From NCBI RefSeq assembly GCF_041102775.1, contig NZ_JBGCUO010000001.1:620001-684000 (forward strand): a stretch of 64,000 nucleotides of DNA, written 5' to 3'. The stretch's first letter is position 1, and each line of letters starts with the position of its first letter. The translations under genes and the position numbers were made by a program. Origin of the DNA: Alcanivorax sp. REN37. Lineage in GTDB: Bacteria; Pseudomonadota; Gammaproteobacteria; Pseudomonadales; Alcanivoracaceae. Below are positions 51,953 through 61,245 of this stretch, piece by piece. The notes beneath the pieces are model-generated. The model was not told the DNA's origin. It ran no database searches and worked only from the letters and a program-made list of their open reading frames with translations.

Positions 51953-52453
51953 GATGACGGTGCGGCCGGCACAGGCCCATGAATGGCGCCGCTATCGGGC
52001 GGGCATTGCGGCTGGCCGCGTTGTGAGACGCCCCGGATGCCTTTGGCAGCACCTATGCAGAAGAGGCCGCCCGCCCGGAAGCGGTGTGGCGTGAGCGCTT
52101 CCTCAGCGCCGTGAGCTCAGACCAGCACTGTCTGCTGTTTGCCGCACCTGAGGGCAGGCCGTGTGGCGTGGTTTGGTGCAAACAAACGACGCAAGCGTAC
52201 GCCGACCTCAATCAAATGTGGGTGGCTCCGGAGGCGCGCGGACAGGGGTACGGGCGCCAGCTATTGAATGCTGCCGCTGACTGGGCGCGGGCTCAGGGCG
52301 TGCGGCAAATGCGGCTGAGCGTTAGTGGCGGTAACCACGCAGCGCGGGCGCTGTACCACGCTTTCGGTTTTCGCCCGAGCGGTGAGCGCGCACCGCTGCG
52401 GCCTGGCTCCGCCGCTGTGGGTGGACGACCTGTTGCTGACGCTAGCGCCCTGA
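51953..52453 (+). pseudogene. Broken GNAT acetyltransferase gene
   Basis: A GNAT N-acetyltransferase is recognisable across three frames. The start MTVRPAQAHEWRRYRAGI is in one frame. The continuation LAAL-stop-DAPDAFGSTYAEEAARPEAVWRERF is in another and contains an in-frame TGA near 52024. The core WVAPEARGQGYGRQLLNAA and GGNHAARALYHAFGF follows in that frame. The usual C-terminus (LWVDDLLLTLAP) is only found in a further frame ending in TGA at 52451-52453. So at least one stop and two frameshifts are needed. Residual translation from an internal ATG is possible, but the gene looks decayed. Sequencing error cannot be excluded. Confidence 0.75.
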
Positions 52454-52459
52454 GTGGCA

Positions 52460-53638
52460 TCAGCCTTTGCGCGCATCCACCCACAACAACACTAACACCA
52501 CGGCGATTAACGGCTGCATCGCCAGATTCAGCATCTGCCAACCGACGCTGTGCAGCAGGTGGCCGGCGCCGAACGAGGCGATCGCCACGGTGCCGAACAC
52601 GAGGAAGTCATTGAGCGCCTGCACCCGCGCGCGCTCGGCGTCGGTGTAGACCGCCGTCACCAGCGTGGTGGCGCCGATGAAACCGAAGTTCCAACCGATA
52701 CCGAGCAGGATCAGCGACGCCCAGAAGTGGCCTACGGTCAGCCCCGCCAGCGCGGCGCCGCCGGACAGCGCGATCAACAGCAGCCCCAGCGCAGTAATGG
52801 CGTGGGCGCCGAAACGACTGACCAGACGTCCGGTGAGGAAACTCGGCGCAAACATCGCCAGCACATGCCATTGGATGCCGAGCGCGGCATGGTCCACCGA
52901 GTGCTCCAGGCCCACCATCGCCATCGGCGCGGCGGTCATGATGAACGCCATCAGACCATAGGAGACGATGCCGGCGATCACCGCCACCACGAAGCGGCGG
53001 TCGGTGAACAGTGCCGCCAGTGGCCGGCCGGGGTCGCCGTCGCTGACGATCACCGAGGCGGCGCGCGGGATGCGCAGCGCCATCAATAGTGGAATGGCTA
53101 ACAACGCCAGCGCGGCTTGGCCAATGAAACTGCCGGCGAACGGCACGCCGGCCCAGCTGTCACGGGTCCAGATCACCACTTGCGGGCCGATGATGGCGGC
53201 CGCCAAACCGCCGATCATAATCAGCGAAATAGCCCGTGGCCGCTCCGCCGGCGGCACCAAGTCAGAGGCTGCGAAGCGATAGCTTTGCACGCAGGCGCCG
53301 TAGAAGCCGGCTACGGCGGTGGCAATACAGAAGGTGACAAACTGGCCGTGGCGGATCGCCAATGCCGCAAGAATCCCCGACAGCACTGCCAGCAGCGCGC
53401 CGAGTAAATAAGCCGGTCGACGGCCGAGGCGACGCATCAGCCATGCTGCGGGCAAGGTCGACAGCGCCAAGCCGAGGTTGTAAAGGCTGACCGGCAATGT
53501 CGACAGCGTCGGGTCATCGGTGAGCTGTTGGCCGACGATGCCGCCGAGCGAAATGATGATCGGCGGTGCAGCGCCGCCCAGGGCCTGGGCGGCCACCAGC
53601 CATTGCAGGTTGCGGCGAGCAGAGACAGAAACGGACAT
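52460..53638 (-). CDS. MFS transporter
   Basis: A 392-residue, 12-TM major facilitator protein. The loop motif AAWLMRRLGRRPAYLLGA lies between TM2 and TM3, and TM segments such as ISLIMIGGLAAAIIGPQVVIW, ALLAIPLLMALRI, and ASLILLGIGWNFGFIGATTLV follow. It resembles YfkF/NreB-like drug or metal exporters of uncertain substrate. The gene starts at ATG 53638 and converges on the broken GNAT gene. Neighbour cobU is divergent; no functional link is evident. Confidence 0.85.
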   Translation of the reverse strand: MSVSVSARRNLQWLVAAQALGGAAPPIIISLGGIVGQQLTDDPTLSTLPVSLYNLGLALSTLPAAWLMRRLGRRPAYLLGALLAVLSGILAALAIRHGQFVTFCIATAVAGFYGACVQSYRFAASDLVPPAERPRAISLIMIGGLAAAIIGPQVVIWTRDSWAGVPFAGSFIGQAALALLAIPLLMALRIPRAASVIVSDGDPGRPLAALFTDRRFVVAVIAGIVSYGLMAFIMTAAPMAMVGLEHSVDHAALGIQWHVLAMFAPSFLTGRLVSRFGAHAITALGLLLIALSGGAALAGLTVGHFWASLILLGIGWNFGFIGATTLVTAVYTDAERARVQALNDFLVFGTVAIASFGAGHLLHSVGWQMLNLAMQPLIAVVLVLLWVDARKG

Positions 53639-53778
53639 GGCGTTCTCGACCGGGGCCGGTCAGCCCGGCGTGTTTTAGGGATGTCTAAAGTAGTGATTAC
53701 GCCGCTGGACCGCAACCCGGCTGGCATCCACAGCGGCCATGGCGCAGCATGCCCGTTTTCGGACGGAGACCAAAGCTG

Positions 53779-54297
53779 ATGAGCAAGACGCTGGTATTGG
53801 GCGGCATCCGCTCCGGCAAGAGCGCGCTGGCAGAGCAGTGCGCGGCGGCGCAATCGGCAGTGATATATGTGGCCACCGCCGGCGCCGGCGATGGCGAAAT
53901 GCAGGCTCGCATCGACCAGCACCGCGCCCGCCGACCGGCCGCCTGGGGGCTGGTGGAAGAGCCGCTGGCGCTGGGCCAGGTGCTGGCCCAACATGCGAGC
54001 GCCGCGCCCTGTCTGCTGATTGATTGCATGAGCCTGTGGGTGTCCAACTTGCTGCATGCCGGCGAGCAGGCGTTTGCCGAACAGCGTGCGGCGTGGCTGC
54101 AGGCGGTTGCTGATTACCCCGGCGCACTGGTGATCGTCAGCAATGAAGTGGGGCTTGGGTTGGTGGCGATGGACCCGCTCAGCCGCCGTTTCTGTGATGA
54201 ACTCGGCTGGCTCAACCAAGCACTGGCCGAGCGCTGTGACCGCGTGTTGATGAGCGTGGCCGGGCTGCCGTGGGTGTTGAAAGGCGCGCCGCTGTGA
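53779..54297 (+). CDS. cobU: Adenosylcobinamide kinase/guanylyltransferase
   Basis: CobU/CobP (172 aa) phosphorylates adenosylcobinamide and transfers GMP to it. The P-loop is GGIRSGKSALAE, and YVATAGAGDGEM, the guanylylated-His region RIDQHRARRP, LIDCMSLWVSNLL and VIVSNEVGLGLVAMDPLSRRFCDELG are typical. ATG at 53779 has GGAG 10 bases upstream. It lies 3 kb from cobS, cobC and cobT with unrelated genes between, so the nucleotide-loop pathway is split across several units. Confidence 0.95.
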   Translation: MSKTLVLGGIRSGKSALAEQCAAAQSAVIYVATAGAGDGEMQARIDQHRARRPAAWGLVEEPLALGQVLAQHASAAPCLLIDCMSLWVSNLLHAGEQAFAEQRAAWLQAVADYPGALVIVSNEVGLGLVAMDPLSRRFCDELGWLNQALAERCDRVLMSVAGLPWVLKGAPL

Positions 54298-54324
54298 CAT
54301 CCCGCCTGCGTCCGCGGCAGCGTA

Positions 54325-54344
54325 CGGTGGCGGCGTCGCCACCG
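54325..54344 (+). terminator. Hairpin after cobU
   Basis: CGGTGGCG (54325-54332) and CGCCACCG (54337-54344) form an 8-bp stem with a 4-base loop, 28 bases after the cobU stop. The following sequence is pyrimidine-rich but has no clean U tract. Confidence 0.4.
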
Positions 54345-54522
54345 CTTCTGCCTCCGTCTTTGCCGCCGGCGTCCCGCGCCGTCGCTGAACGCCAGCGGTG
54401 TGTCGGCGCTGCAGCATTGGCGCTGGCCCGCGCCAACCCGCACACTGCAGCCCTCTGTTTTCAGCCTGACCCAGGATCAACCCCGTGACCCACCCAACCC
54501 TCGCGGCAGGTGCCGCCTCGTG

Positions 54523-55833
54523 ATGAATTCCGACCACGCCCCGACGCCACGGGCCGCCGCGTTGCTGCCGTTGTTGAGCTTCCTCGTGCTGTTCCTCGGC
54601 AGTGGCCTGTACTTCAGCGCCACTGGCGTCGATTACGCGTTCTACCAGATCAAAGCGCCGGTGGTGGCGATGGTGGCCATCGTGCTGGCACTGGCGATGG
54701 CGGGGCGGCCGCTGTCGCGCAGTGTCGATCGGCTGCTGCTTGGCGTTGGCCATCCCAACATCATGCTGATGTGCCTGGTGTTTCTGCTGGCCGGCGCGTT
54801 CGCCAGCGTGACGCAGAGCATCGGCAGTGTCGACGCCACGGTGCAGATGGGGCTGTCGCTGATGCCGGCCAGCGCGGTATTGCCGGCGCTGTTCATCATC
54901 ACCGCCTTCATCGCCACCGCCATGGGTACCTCCATGGGCACCATCGCCGCCGCTGCGCCGATTGCGGTGGGCTTTGCCGGCGCCACCGGGTTGTCGTTGC
55001 CGCTGGCGATTGGGGCGGTAGTGGGCGGTGCCATGTTCGGTGACAACCTGTCGATGATCTCGGACACCACCATCGCTGCCACCCGCAGCCAAGGCGCAGC
55101 GCTGCGAGACAAGTTTCGCGTCAATCTGTGGATCGCACTGCCGGCAGCAGTGGTCACGGTGGTATTGCTGGCCGCCCTCGGCGGCGGCACCCATCCGGTG
55201 GCCAGCGCGCCGGTGGACGGCTGGAAGGTGTTGCCCTATGTGGCGGTGTTCCTGCTGGCGCTGAGCGGGCTGCATGTGCTGGTGGTGCTGATGATCGGCA
55301 TCGTGCTGGCCGGCGGCGTTGGGCTGGCGGACAGCGGTTACGGCATCGCCGCGTTGAGCGGCGCCATCTACAGCGGCTTTGAAAGCATGTTCGAGATCAT
55401 GCTGTTGTCGATGCTGATCGGTGGCCTGTCGCAACTACTGCACGATCAGGGCGGTACCCGCTGGCTGATCGACCGCATTCAGGCCACTACTCGCCGCTGG
55501 CAGCGCGCCGGCGCCCGCGTCGGCGAAGCCGGTATTGCTGCGCTGGTGGTGGTGTCGAACCTGTTCGTCGCCAACAACACTGTGGCGATTGTGGTGTGCG
55601 GCAGCATGGCCAAGGAAATCGCCGAAGAATATCGCGTCAGCCCACGCCGGGCGGCGAGCATGCTGGATCTCTTTTCCTGCGTGGTGCAGGGCCTGATTCC
55701 CTATGGCGCCCAAGTGCTGCTGGCGTGCTCCATCGCCGGGCTGTCGCCGTTGGCGCTGATGGGGGCGATTCATTACTGCTGGATGCTCGGTATTGCCGGC
55801 GTGGTGGCGTTGTTGGTGCAGCGGCCGCGATAA
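54523..55833 (+). CDS. NhaC-family Na+/H+ antiporter
   Basis: A 436-residue inner-membrane protein with about 11 TM helices. MGTSMGTIAAAAPIAVGFA, VVGGAMFGDNLSMISDTTIAATRSQGA and NNTVAIVVCGSMAKEIAEEY match the NhaC family of sodium/proton antiporters, and the SDTT segment is the ion-site signature. Its place among cobalamin genes raises the question of another substrate, but motif conservation favours sodium or an organic acid exchange. The ATG at 54523 has a weak ribosome site, and a GTG directly before it is in frame. Confidence 0.85.
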   Translation: MNSDHAPTPRAAALLPLLSFLVLFLGSGLYFSATGVDYAFYQIKAPVVAMVAIVLALAMAGRPLSRSVDRLLLGVGHPNIMLMCLVFLLAGAFASVTQSIGSVDATVQMGLSLMPASAVLPALFIITAFIATAMGTSMGTIAAAAPIAVGFAGATGLSLPLAIGAVVGGAMFGDNLSMISDTTIAATRSQGAALRDKFRVNLWIALPAAVVTVVLLAALGGGTHPVASAPVDGWKVLPYVAVFLLALSGLHVLVVLMIGIVLAGGVGLADSGYGIAALSGAIYSGFESMFEIMLLSMLIGGLSQLLHDQGGTRWLIDRIQATTRRWQRAGARVGEAGIAALVVVSNLFVANNTVAIVVCGSMAKEIAEEYRVSPRRAASMLDLFSCVVQGLIPYGAQVLLACSIAGLSPLALMGAIHYCWMLGIAGVVALLVQRPR

Positions 55834-55947
55834 GTTTGGCAGGTTGGCGGGTGAGTGCGCTCGGCCCGCCCACCACCCGGGGGGTCTGCGTAGCGGCAAC
55901 GTGCGGTGATCACCCGCGGTCGCGCTGCCCGCCAACCGCTGGCGCTG

Positions 55948-56370
55948 CTACGGCTGTTTCGGTTGTGGTGGCTCTGGCAGGTCCGCGTTGCCATCCATGT
56001 CGGCCAAGAACGCCTGCCACAGCTGGTGAGTGCGGGCCCGGGTCAGCTGCTCCCGGCAGGACAGTGCCATCAGTGCGCGAATGGTGCCGCCGCGCCACTG
56101 GGTATAAATGGCATCGCAATGGGCGGCGGCAAACGCCTCCCAAGCGTGCTGGGCAGTGCGCAGTGCGGTGATCAACGTTGGATCATCGGCGTGTTGGTCG
56201 AGGCTGGCTTGGAAGTACTTGGTCAGCTCGGCCTGGGCGGCGTCCACTTCACGCTGGGCACAGTGATTGATTTCCACGGTGTTGAGCGGATCGTTGCAGT
56301 CGATCTCACTGCTGGCGGCAACGCTGGGCAGGGCCAAGCTGGCCAACGTCAGGACAAGTATTTTGCGCAT
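55948..56370 (-). CDS. LprI-like (DUF1311) secreted protein
   Basis: A 140-residue protein with a signal peptide (LVLTLASLALPSVAAS) and the Cys-containing DUF1311/LprI domain: IDCNDPLNTVEINHCAQREVDAAQAELTKYFQ, AQHAWEAFAAAHCDA and LSCREQLTRARTHQL. Four Cys probably form two disulphides. LprI of Mycobacterium inhibits lysozyme; most other members are uncharacterised. It is a single gene between the NhaC-like and cobS genes. Confidence 0.88.
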   Translation of the reverse strand: MRKILVLTLASLALPSVAASSEIDCNDPLNTVEINHCAQREVDAAQAELTKYFQASLDQHADDPTLITALRTAQHAWEAFAAAHCDAIYTQWRGGTIRALMALSCREQLTRARTHQLWQAFLADMDGNADLPEPPQPKQP

Positions 56371-56424
56371 GCCAGTTTCCGGATTAATCCATCGGCGGTG
56401 TGTAACGCCAAAGTGGTGAGCGCC

Positions 56425-57159
56425 TCAGAATGCCAGCCCTGCGGTCAATAACACCACCACTTCCACGGTTTCCACCAACGCGCCCGCGGTGTCGCCGGTA
56501 AATCCACCCAGCCGCCGCTGCAGTGCCCGCCGCACCCACAGCACCCACATCGCTGCCGCCAGTGCGGCCAGCGGTGCGAGCAATGCCGCCGCCAGCCAAG
56601 CCAGCCCCAGCGCCGTCCATGCCGCCGGCGGTGACAGATTGTCCGCCGCGGAACGGCCGATCCCCTCGGTGCGCGCATAAGGCAGTGATAGATACAGGGC
56701 CAGGCAACTGGCGCGGCCGAGCAGGGCGGCGGCAATCAGCGCTGGGATGGCGTTGCCCAACCGCCACAGCACCGCCAGCGCCGCCACCTTGGCCAGCAGT
56801 ACCAGCACCAACGCGGTGACGCCCATCGGGCCACTGCGCGGGTCGCGCATGATCTCCAGCGTGCGGTCGCGATCGCCTTGGCCGCCTATCCAGCCGTCGG
56901 CGCTGTCAGCCAGACCGTCCAAATGCAGGCCGCCGGTGACCGCCACCCAGGCGATCACCAGCACCACCGCCAGCGGCAATGCGGCCATGCCCAGATAGCC
57001 CAGCGCCACGCCCAACAGCGCCAACAGGGCGCCGATCAGCGCGCCGGCCAATGGCCAGCACAGCATGGCGCGGCCGGCCAGCGCCGCGTCTGGCGCCGGT
57101 GCTGACACCGGCAGCCGAGTGAGAAATTGCAGCGCGACGCGCAGCGGGGCCGCGCTCAC
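56425..57159 (-). CDS. cobS: Adenosylcobinamide-GDP ribazoletransferase
   Basis: CobS/CobV (244 aa) is a membrane enzyme that joins adenosylcobinamide-GDP and alpha-ribazole (phosphate). VALQFLTRLPV at the start, GGLHLDGLADSADGWIGG with the metal-binding Asp residues, and LEIMRDPRSGPMGV are diagnostic, with about six TM helices. It starts with GTG at 57159 overlapping the cobC stop by 4 bases (GTGA). It is the last gene of cobT-cobC-cobS. Confidence 0.95.
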   Translation of the reverse strand: MSAAPLRVALQFLTRLPVSAPAPDAALAGRAMLCWPLAGALIGALLALLGVALGYLGMAALPLAVVLVIAWVAVTGGLHLDGLADSADGWIGGQGDRDRTLEIMRDPRSGPMGVTALVLVLLAKVAALAVLWRLGNAIPALIAAALLGRASCLALYLSLPYARTEGIGRSAADNLSPPAAWTALGLAWLAAALLAPLAALAAAMWVLWVRRALQRRLGGFTGDTAGALVETVEVVVLLTAGLAF

Positions 57160-57758
57160 GGCGGCGTGCTCCGATAGCCGTGGGCCAGCAGGCTGCTGAG
57201 CGGACCGTCGAGGCGCACCCGCGAGCGACAGGCGAAATCCACCTGGATGCGGGCCAGTGCATGGCCGACTTCCAGCCCCAGCACGTCTGCCAGCAGCACG
57301 CGAATCACACCGCCGTGGCACACCAGCAACACGTGCTCGCCTTGGCAGCGCTCGCGCCAGTGCTGCCAAGCGCCACGGAGGCGGGCGACGAAGTCGGCCA
57401 GCGGTTCGCCGCCGGGCGGGTCGGCCTCCCCGCGCCAGAACGCCTGCAGCCGCTCGGGGTCGCGCGCCTGTACCTGCTCCAGCGTCAGCCCTTCCCAGTC
57501 GCCGAAGCTGATTTCCATAAATGCCGGCTCGATCTCCAGCGGCAGGCCGCGCGCGTCCGCCAGTTCGCGCGCGAACGCCTGACAGCGTTGCAGCGGCGAG
57601 CTGACAATGCGCTGCCACGGCTCATCCGCCTGCACCGCCGCGCGCATCTGCGCCCAACCGGTGGCGGACAGCGGATCGTCCAGATGGCCCCGGTACTTGG
57701 TGCCACCTTGTGGCTCGCCGTGGCGCAGCAGGTCAAACAGGGTCGGCAGGGGTTCCAT
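57156..57758 (-). CDS. cobC: Alpha-ribazole phosphatase
   Basis: A 200-residue histidine phosphatase. FDLLRHGEPQGG carries the RHG motif and phospho-His, SSPLQRCQAFA is the second phosphate contact, GDWEGLTLEQV follows, and LLVCHGGVIRVL holds the second His. It removes phosphate from alpha-ribazole phosphate or cobalamin phosphate. The position between cobT and cobS supports CobC rather than another phosphoglycerate-mutase-like enzyme. ATG at 57758 has GGAG about 8 bases upstream. Confidence 0.92.
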   Translation of the reverse strand: MEPLPTLFDLLRHGEPQGGTKYRGHLDDPLSATGWAQMRAAVQADEPWQRIVSSPLQRCQAFARELADARGLPLEIEPAFMEISFGDWEGLTLEQVQARDPERLQAFWRGEADPPGGEPLADFVARLRGAWQHWRERCQGEHVLLVCHGGVIRVLLADVLGLEVGHALARIQVDFACRSRVRLDGPLSSLLAHGYRSTPP

Positions 57759-57774
57759 GGTGCTCTCCGTCAGA

Positions 57775-58821
57775 TCAGGCGCCGCTGATGCCGGCGTCGG
57801 CAAAGGTGGCCATGTCGCGGTGCAGCGCGCAGGCCAGTTTCAATAACGGCACCGCGGCAGCGGCGCCGCTGCCTTCGCCAAGACGCAGTCCGAGATCCAG
57901 CAACGGGCTGGCGTCCAATGCGCTGAGCAAGCGGCTGTGGCCGGGTTCGCCGGAGCGGTGACCGAAGTGCAGCCACGGTCGCAGTGCGGGCTGCAGGCGA
58001 CAGGCGGCGAGCGCGGCAGCGGTGGCGATGAAGCCGTCCACTAGCACTGGGATGCCGCGCTGAGCAGCACCGATGAAAGCGCCGGCCATGCCGGCCAGCT
58101 CCAAGCCGCCCAGTGAGGCCAGCGCTGCCAGCGGCTCGCTGTCCGTGCCGTGGCGGGCCAGCGCAGCGCGCAGCACCTGCACTTTATGTTGCACGCCGGC
58201 GGGCGCCAGTCCGGTGCCGGGGCCAGCCAGTGCTGCCGGGTCGCAGGCGAGCAGTGCGCTGGCCAGTGCAGCAGCGGCGGTGGTATTGCCGATGCCCATC
58301 TCGCCGCCGATAAACAGGTCGCTGCCGGCGTCAGCGGCGCGCGCCGCCGCGGCATCACCTTCGGCCAGTGCGGCGGTGCATTGAGCTGTGGTCATGGCCG
58401 GCGTGCGGCACAGGTTGGCGGTGCCGGGCATGATCGCTGCATCACGCACACCGGCCAGCGGCGGTAGCGGCGCTACAGTGCCGAGGTTGACCACTTCCAG
58501 CGTGGCATCCAGTTGCTGTGCCAGCACGTTGATGGCCGCGCCGCCGGCGGCAAAATTGGCTACCATCTGCGCCGTCACCGCCTGCGGAAAGGCGGACACC
58601 CCTTCCTCACAGACGCCGTGATCGCCGGCAAACACGGTGATCCAGGGCCGCTGCAGTTGCGGGAACACGCGACCCTGTTGCGCGGCCAGCGTGATCGCCA
58701 GCGCTTCCAGTTGCCCCAGTGCACCGGGGGGCTTGGTCAATTGGGTTTGATGGTGGCGGGCCTGCGCGGCCACCGCCGCATCCGGCGCCGTTGGCGCCAG
58801 TTGCCAGAATGCAGAGGACAT
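57775..58821 (-). CDS. cobT: Nicotinate-nucleotide-dimethylbenzimidazole phosphoribosyltransferase
   Basis: CobT (348 aa) activates the lower-ligand base by making alpha-ribazole phosphate. [20 protein letters not shown] near the start, [42 protein letters not shown] and [12 protein letters not shown] are family motifs, and the catalytic Glu lies in the [11 protein letters not shown] segment near the C-terminus. It begins at ATG 58821 with a weak ribosome site. It is the first gene of cobT-cobC-cobS and is divergent from cbiB, with only about 95 bases between. Confidence 0.95.
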   Translation of the reverse strand: MSSAFWQLAPTAPDAAVAAQARHHQTQLTKPPGALGQLEALAITLAAQQGRVFPQLQRPWITVFAGDHGVCEEGVSAFPQAVTAQMVANFAAGGAAINVLAQQLDATLEVVNLGTVAPLPPLAGVRDAAIMPGTANLCRTPAMTTAQCTAALAEGDAAAARAADAGSDLFIGGEMGIGNTTAAAALASALLACDPAALAGPGTGLAPAGVQHKVQVLRAALARHGTDSEPLAALASLGGLELAGMAGAFIGAAQRGIPVLVDGFIATAAALAACRLQPALRPWLHFGHRSGEPGHSRLLSALDASPLLDLGLRLGEGSGAAAAVPLLKLACALHRDMATFADAGISGA

Positions 58822-58916
58822 TGAATCACCATGACAGGGCATCGCCGAACCGATGCAGCGCCGGGCATCCTGTGCGCCGCTCCTGACACTGTCAAGGCAA
58901 CCCCGGAGCGCTGCTG

Positions 58917-59855
58917 ATGGCGGCGCCGGGGCTGTCATTGCTGCTCGGTCTAGCCGCCGACCGTCTGTTGGGCGAGCCGCGCCGCCACCATCCGCTGGTG
59001 TATTTTGGCCATTGGGCGCAGTGGCTTGAGCAGCGGCTCAACCCACCGTCGGTGACGCGCTCCGATGTGGCCGGCCGCGCTGCCGGCGTGCTGGCGTTGC
59101 TGTTGGCAGTGGTGCCGCTACTGTGGCTGTCGGTGTGGCTGCTGCACGCGTTGCCGGGCTGGGCGGCCGCGCTGTTGTCGTTAGCGGGCCTGTATGCGGC
59201 GCTGGGGCTGCGTAGCCTCGGTGATCACGCCCGCGCCATCGCTGAGCCGCTGGCGGCCGCCGACCTGCCCGCCGCCCGCGTGGCGGTGGCACAGGTGGTC
59301 AGCCGTGATTGCAGTACCCTGGACCAAACCGGTATCGCTCGCGCGGCCACCGAATCGGTGCTGGAAAACGGCGCCGATGCGGTGTTCGCCAGCCTGTTCT
59401 GGTTTGCACTGGCGGGGCTGCCCGGGGTACTGCTGCATCGGTTGGTGAATACGTTGGATGCGATGTGGGGTTACCGCAATCAACGCTTTGTCGATTTCGG
59501 TTGGGCCGCAGCGCGGCTGGATGACGTGCTCGGCTGGCTGCCAGCGCGTCTCACCGCCGCCACCTATTGGTTGCTGGCCCCGGCGGGGAACCGGCCACAG
59601 GTGTGGCGCTGCTGGCAGCAGCAGGGCCGGGTTTGGGGCAGTCCCAACGCCGGTCCGGTGATGGCGGCTGGCGCGGCGGCACTGGGCGTGACGCTCGGTG
59701 GCCCTGCGCAATACCACGGTCGCGTCAGTGAACGCCCGTTGCTGGGCGCCGGCCCGGCACCGCAGGCGGCTACGCTGGCGGCGGCGATGACATTAGTGCA
59801 GCGTGGCGCTTGGTTGTGGGCGTTGCTGTGGTGGTTGGCAGGAGCAGTGCGATGA
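58917..59855 (+). CDS. cbiB: Cobalamin biosynthesis protein CbiB
   Basis: CbiB/CobD1 (312 aa) is a membrane enzyme attaching (R)-1-amino-2-propanol phosphate to adenosylcobyric acid. [22 protein letters not shown] is the typical start; [35 protein letters not shown] and [35 protein letters not shown] are the core family segments. Four or five TM helices are visible. Its TGA overlaps the cobD ATG (ATGA). Confidence 0.95.
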   Translation: MAAPGLSLLLGLAADRLLGEPRRHHPLVYFGHWAQWLEQRLNPPSVTRSDVAGRAAGVLALLLAVVPLLWLSVWLLHALPGWAAALLSLAGLYAALGLRSLGDHARAIAEPLAAADLPAARVAVAQVVSRDCSTLDQTGIARAATESVLENGADAVFASLFWFALAGLPGVLLHRLVNTLDAMWGYRNQRFVDFGWAAARLDDVLGWLPARLTAATYWLLAPAGNRPQVWRCWQQQGRVWGSPNAGPVMAAGAAALGVTLGGPAQYHGRVSERPLLGAGPAPQAATLAAAMTLVQRGAWLWALLWWLAGAVR

Positions 59856-60871
59856 CGGGGTTGCGTCACGGTGGACAATTAGCGGCTGCGGCGGCGCATT
59901 ACCGCATCCCGCTGCATAAGTGGCTCGATCTTTCCACCGGCATTAACCCGGAAGGGTGGCCGGTGCCGGCGTTGGCGGCGGAGGTCTGGCAACGGTTGCC
60001 GGACATGAACGATGGCCTCGATGCGGTGCTGGCGGACTGGGCCGGGGCGCCAGCCGATGCCTATTGCGTGCCGCTGCCGGGCAGTCAGGCCGCGATTCAG
60101 CTGCTGCCACGGCTGCGTGCGGCGGCCCGGGTCGGCGTGCCGGTGCCCGGCTATGCCGAGCATGCTCATCGCTGGCGTAGCGCCGGCCATGAGGTGGTAG
60201 AGCTGAACAGCGCGGTGGAGGTCGACATCGCCTTGCCGCAGCTGGATGTGCTGGTGTTGGTGCAACCGAACAATCCCACCGGTGCGCTGTGGCCGGCGGC
60301 GCAGCTGCGCAGCTGGCACCAGCAACTGGCTACCCGTGGCGGTTGGCTGGTGGTGGATGAAGCCTTCATGGACCCGATTGCTGCCCCGCAAAGCTTAGCC
60401 GGTGCGAGCGGCGCGCCGGGGCTGGTGGTGCTGCGTTCGTTGGGCAAGTTCTTCGGGCTGGCCGGACTGCGCAGCGGTCTGGCACTGACGGATCGCGCAC
60501 TGGGCGCGGCACTGGCAGCCGAGCTTGGCCCCTGGGCGGTCAGCGGCCCGGCACGCAGTCTGGTGCGGCAGGCGGTGGCGGACCGCACCTGGCAGGTGCA
60601 GACCGCGCGCAACCTGCAGCGGGCGCAAGCGCGGCTGGTGCATCTGCTGGAACAGGCTGGGCTGACGGTGGCCGGCAGCACGCCGCTATTTTGTTATGTG
60701 CCGCACCCGGCGGCGGTGTTCGTGGCCGATGAGCTGGCGCGCCAGGGCATTCTGGTGCGCCATTGGGACGCCGCCGAGAACGGTGGCCAGGCGGCCCTGC
60801 GGTTCGGCCTGCCGCCGGCCGACGCCGGCCAGTGGCAGCGACTGGCGCAGGCGCTGCGCACGATCCGCTGA
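59852..60871 (+). CDS. cobD: Threonine-phosphate decarboxylase
   Basis: CobD/CobC-type (339 aa) PLP enzyme that makes (R)-1-amino-2-propanol O-2-phosphate from threonine phosphate, the substrate of Cbi[48 protein letters not shown] and the PLP-Lys segment [16 protein letters not shown] are present. GGAG precedes the ATG by 7 bases. It overlaps cbiB by 4 bases. The naming of cobD and cobC is inconsistent between E. coli and Pseudomonas; here I use the Salmonella scheme. Confidence 0.93.
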   Translation: MTGLRHGGQLAAAAAHYRIPLHKWLDLSTGINPEGWPVPALAAEVWQRLPDMNDGLDAVLADWAGAPADAYCVPLPGSQAAIQLLPRLRAAARVGVPVPGYAEHAHRWRSAGHEVVELNSAVEVDIALPQLDVLVLVQPNNPTGALWPAAQLRSWHQQLATRGGWLVVDEAFMDPIAAPQSLAGASGAPGLVVLRSLGKFFGLAGLRSGLALTDRALGAALAAELGPWAVSGPARSLVRQAVADRTWQVQTARNLQRAQARLVHLLEQAGLTVAGSTPLFCYVPHPAAVFVADELARQGILVRHWDAAENGGQAALRFGLPPADAGQWQRLAQALRTIR

Positions 60872-60912
60872 GCGGCCAGACCACGCGTCTGTAGCGCCAT
60901 CAGCGCCTGACA

Positions 60913-60941
60913 TTGACCGCCCCCGTTACCCTTGCTAGTTT
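60913..60941 (+). promoter_or_regulatory. Sigma70-type promoter of btuB
   Basis: TTGACC (60913-60918), a 17-base spacer, TAGTTT (60936-60941). Transcription would start about 60948, just before the first conserved base of the riboswitch. Confidence 0.65.
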
Positions 60942-60951
60942 CGCCCCGCCT

Positions 60952-61133
60952 CAGGTGTCCCGCCGTGCAGCGGCGGGGTGAAACGGGAAGTTGGTGCGCG
61001 CTAGCGCTAATCCGACGCTGCCCCCGCAACGGTGATTGAGTGCACCGGCCCTATGCCACTGTGTCAACGACATGGGAAGGCGGCCGATGCCGCGGTACTG
61101 CCGCAACTCATCAGCCCGGAGACCGGCCTGACG
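60952..61133 (+). ncRNA. Cobalamin riboswitch
   Basis: The conserved elements appear in order: AGGTG near 60953, GGTGAAACGGGAAGTTGGTG with the GGGAA core (60976-60995), AATCCGACGCTGCCCCCGCAACGG (61009-61032), GCCACTGT (61055-61062), GGGAAGG (61074-61080), and the terminal CAGCCCGGAGACCGGCCTG (61112-61130). This is the standard B12-box arrangement. It would repress btuB when adenosylcobalamin is high. Confidence 0.96.
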
Positions 61134-61245
61134 CTATTGGACCAGACATTGCGGCGGGCAAGGTCGGGGCGCGGCCGGCCACTGCCAGCTGTCGTGACCC
61201 CTTGCCGCGAGCGTCTGCCCGCTATCGCTCCTAGGGGACACGACC

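Noticed and set aside
53639-53778. Second cobalamin riboswitch before cobU
   Set aside because: The conserved GCTGCCCCCGCAACGG and GCCACTG elements are absent from this short region.
54400-54522. Upstream extension of the NhaC-like protein
   Set aside because: The added 41 residues are Pro/Arg-rich and unlike any NhaC N-terminus; hydrophobic sequence begins after the ATG at 54523.
53437-55434. 665-codon minus-strand frame
   Set aside because: It lies opposite cobU and the NhaC-like gene and has a low-complexity, His/Gln/Arg-rich translation. It is a shadow frame.
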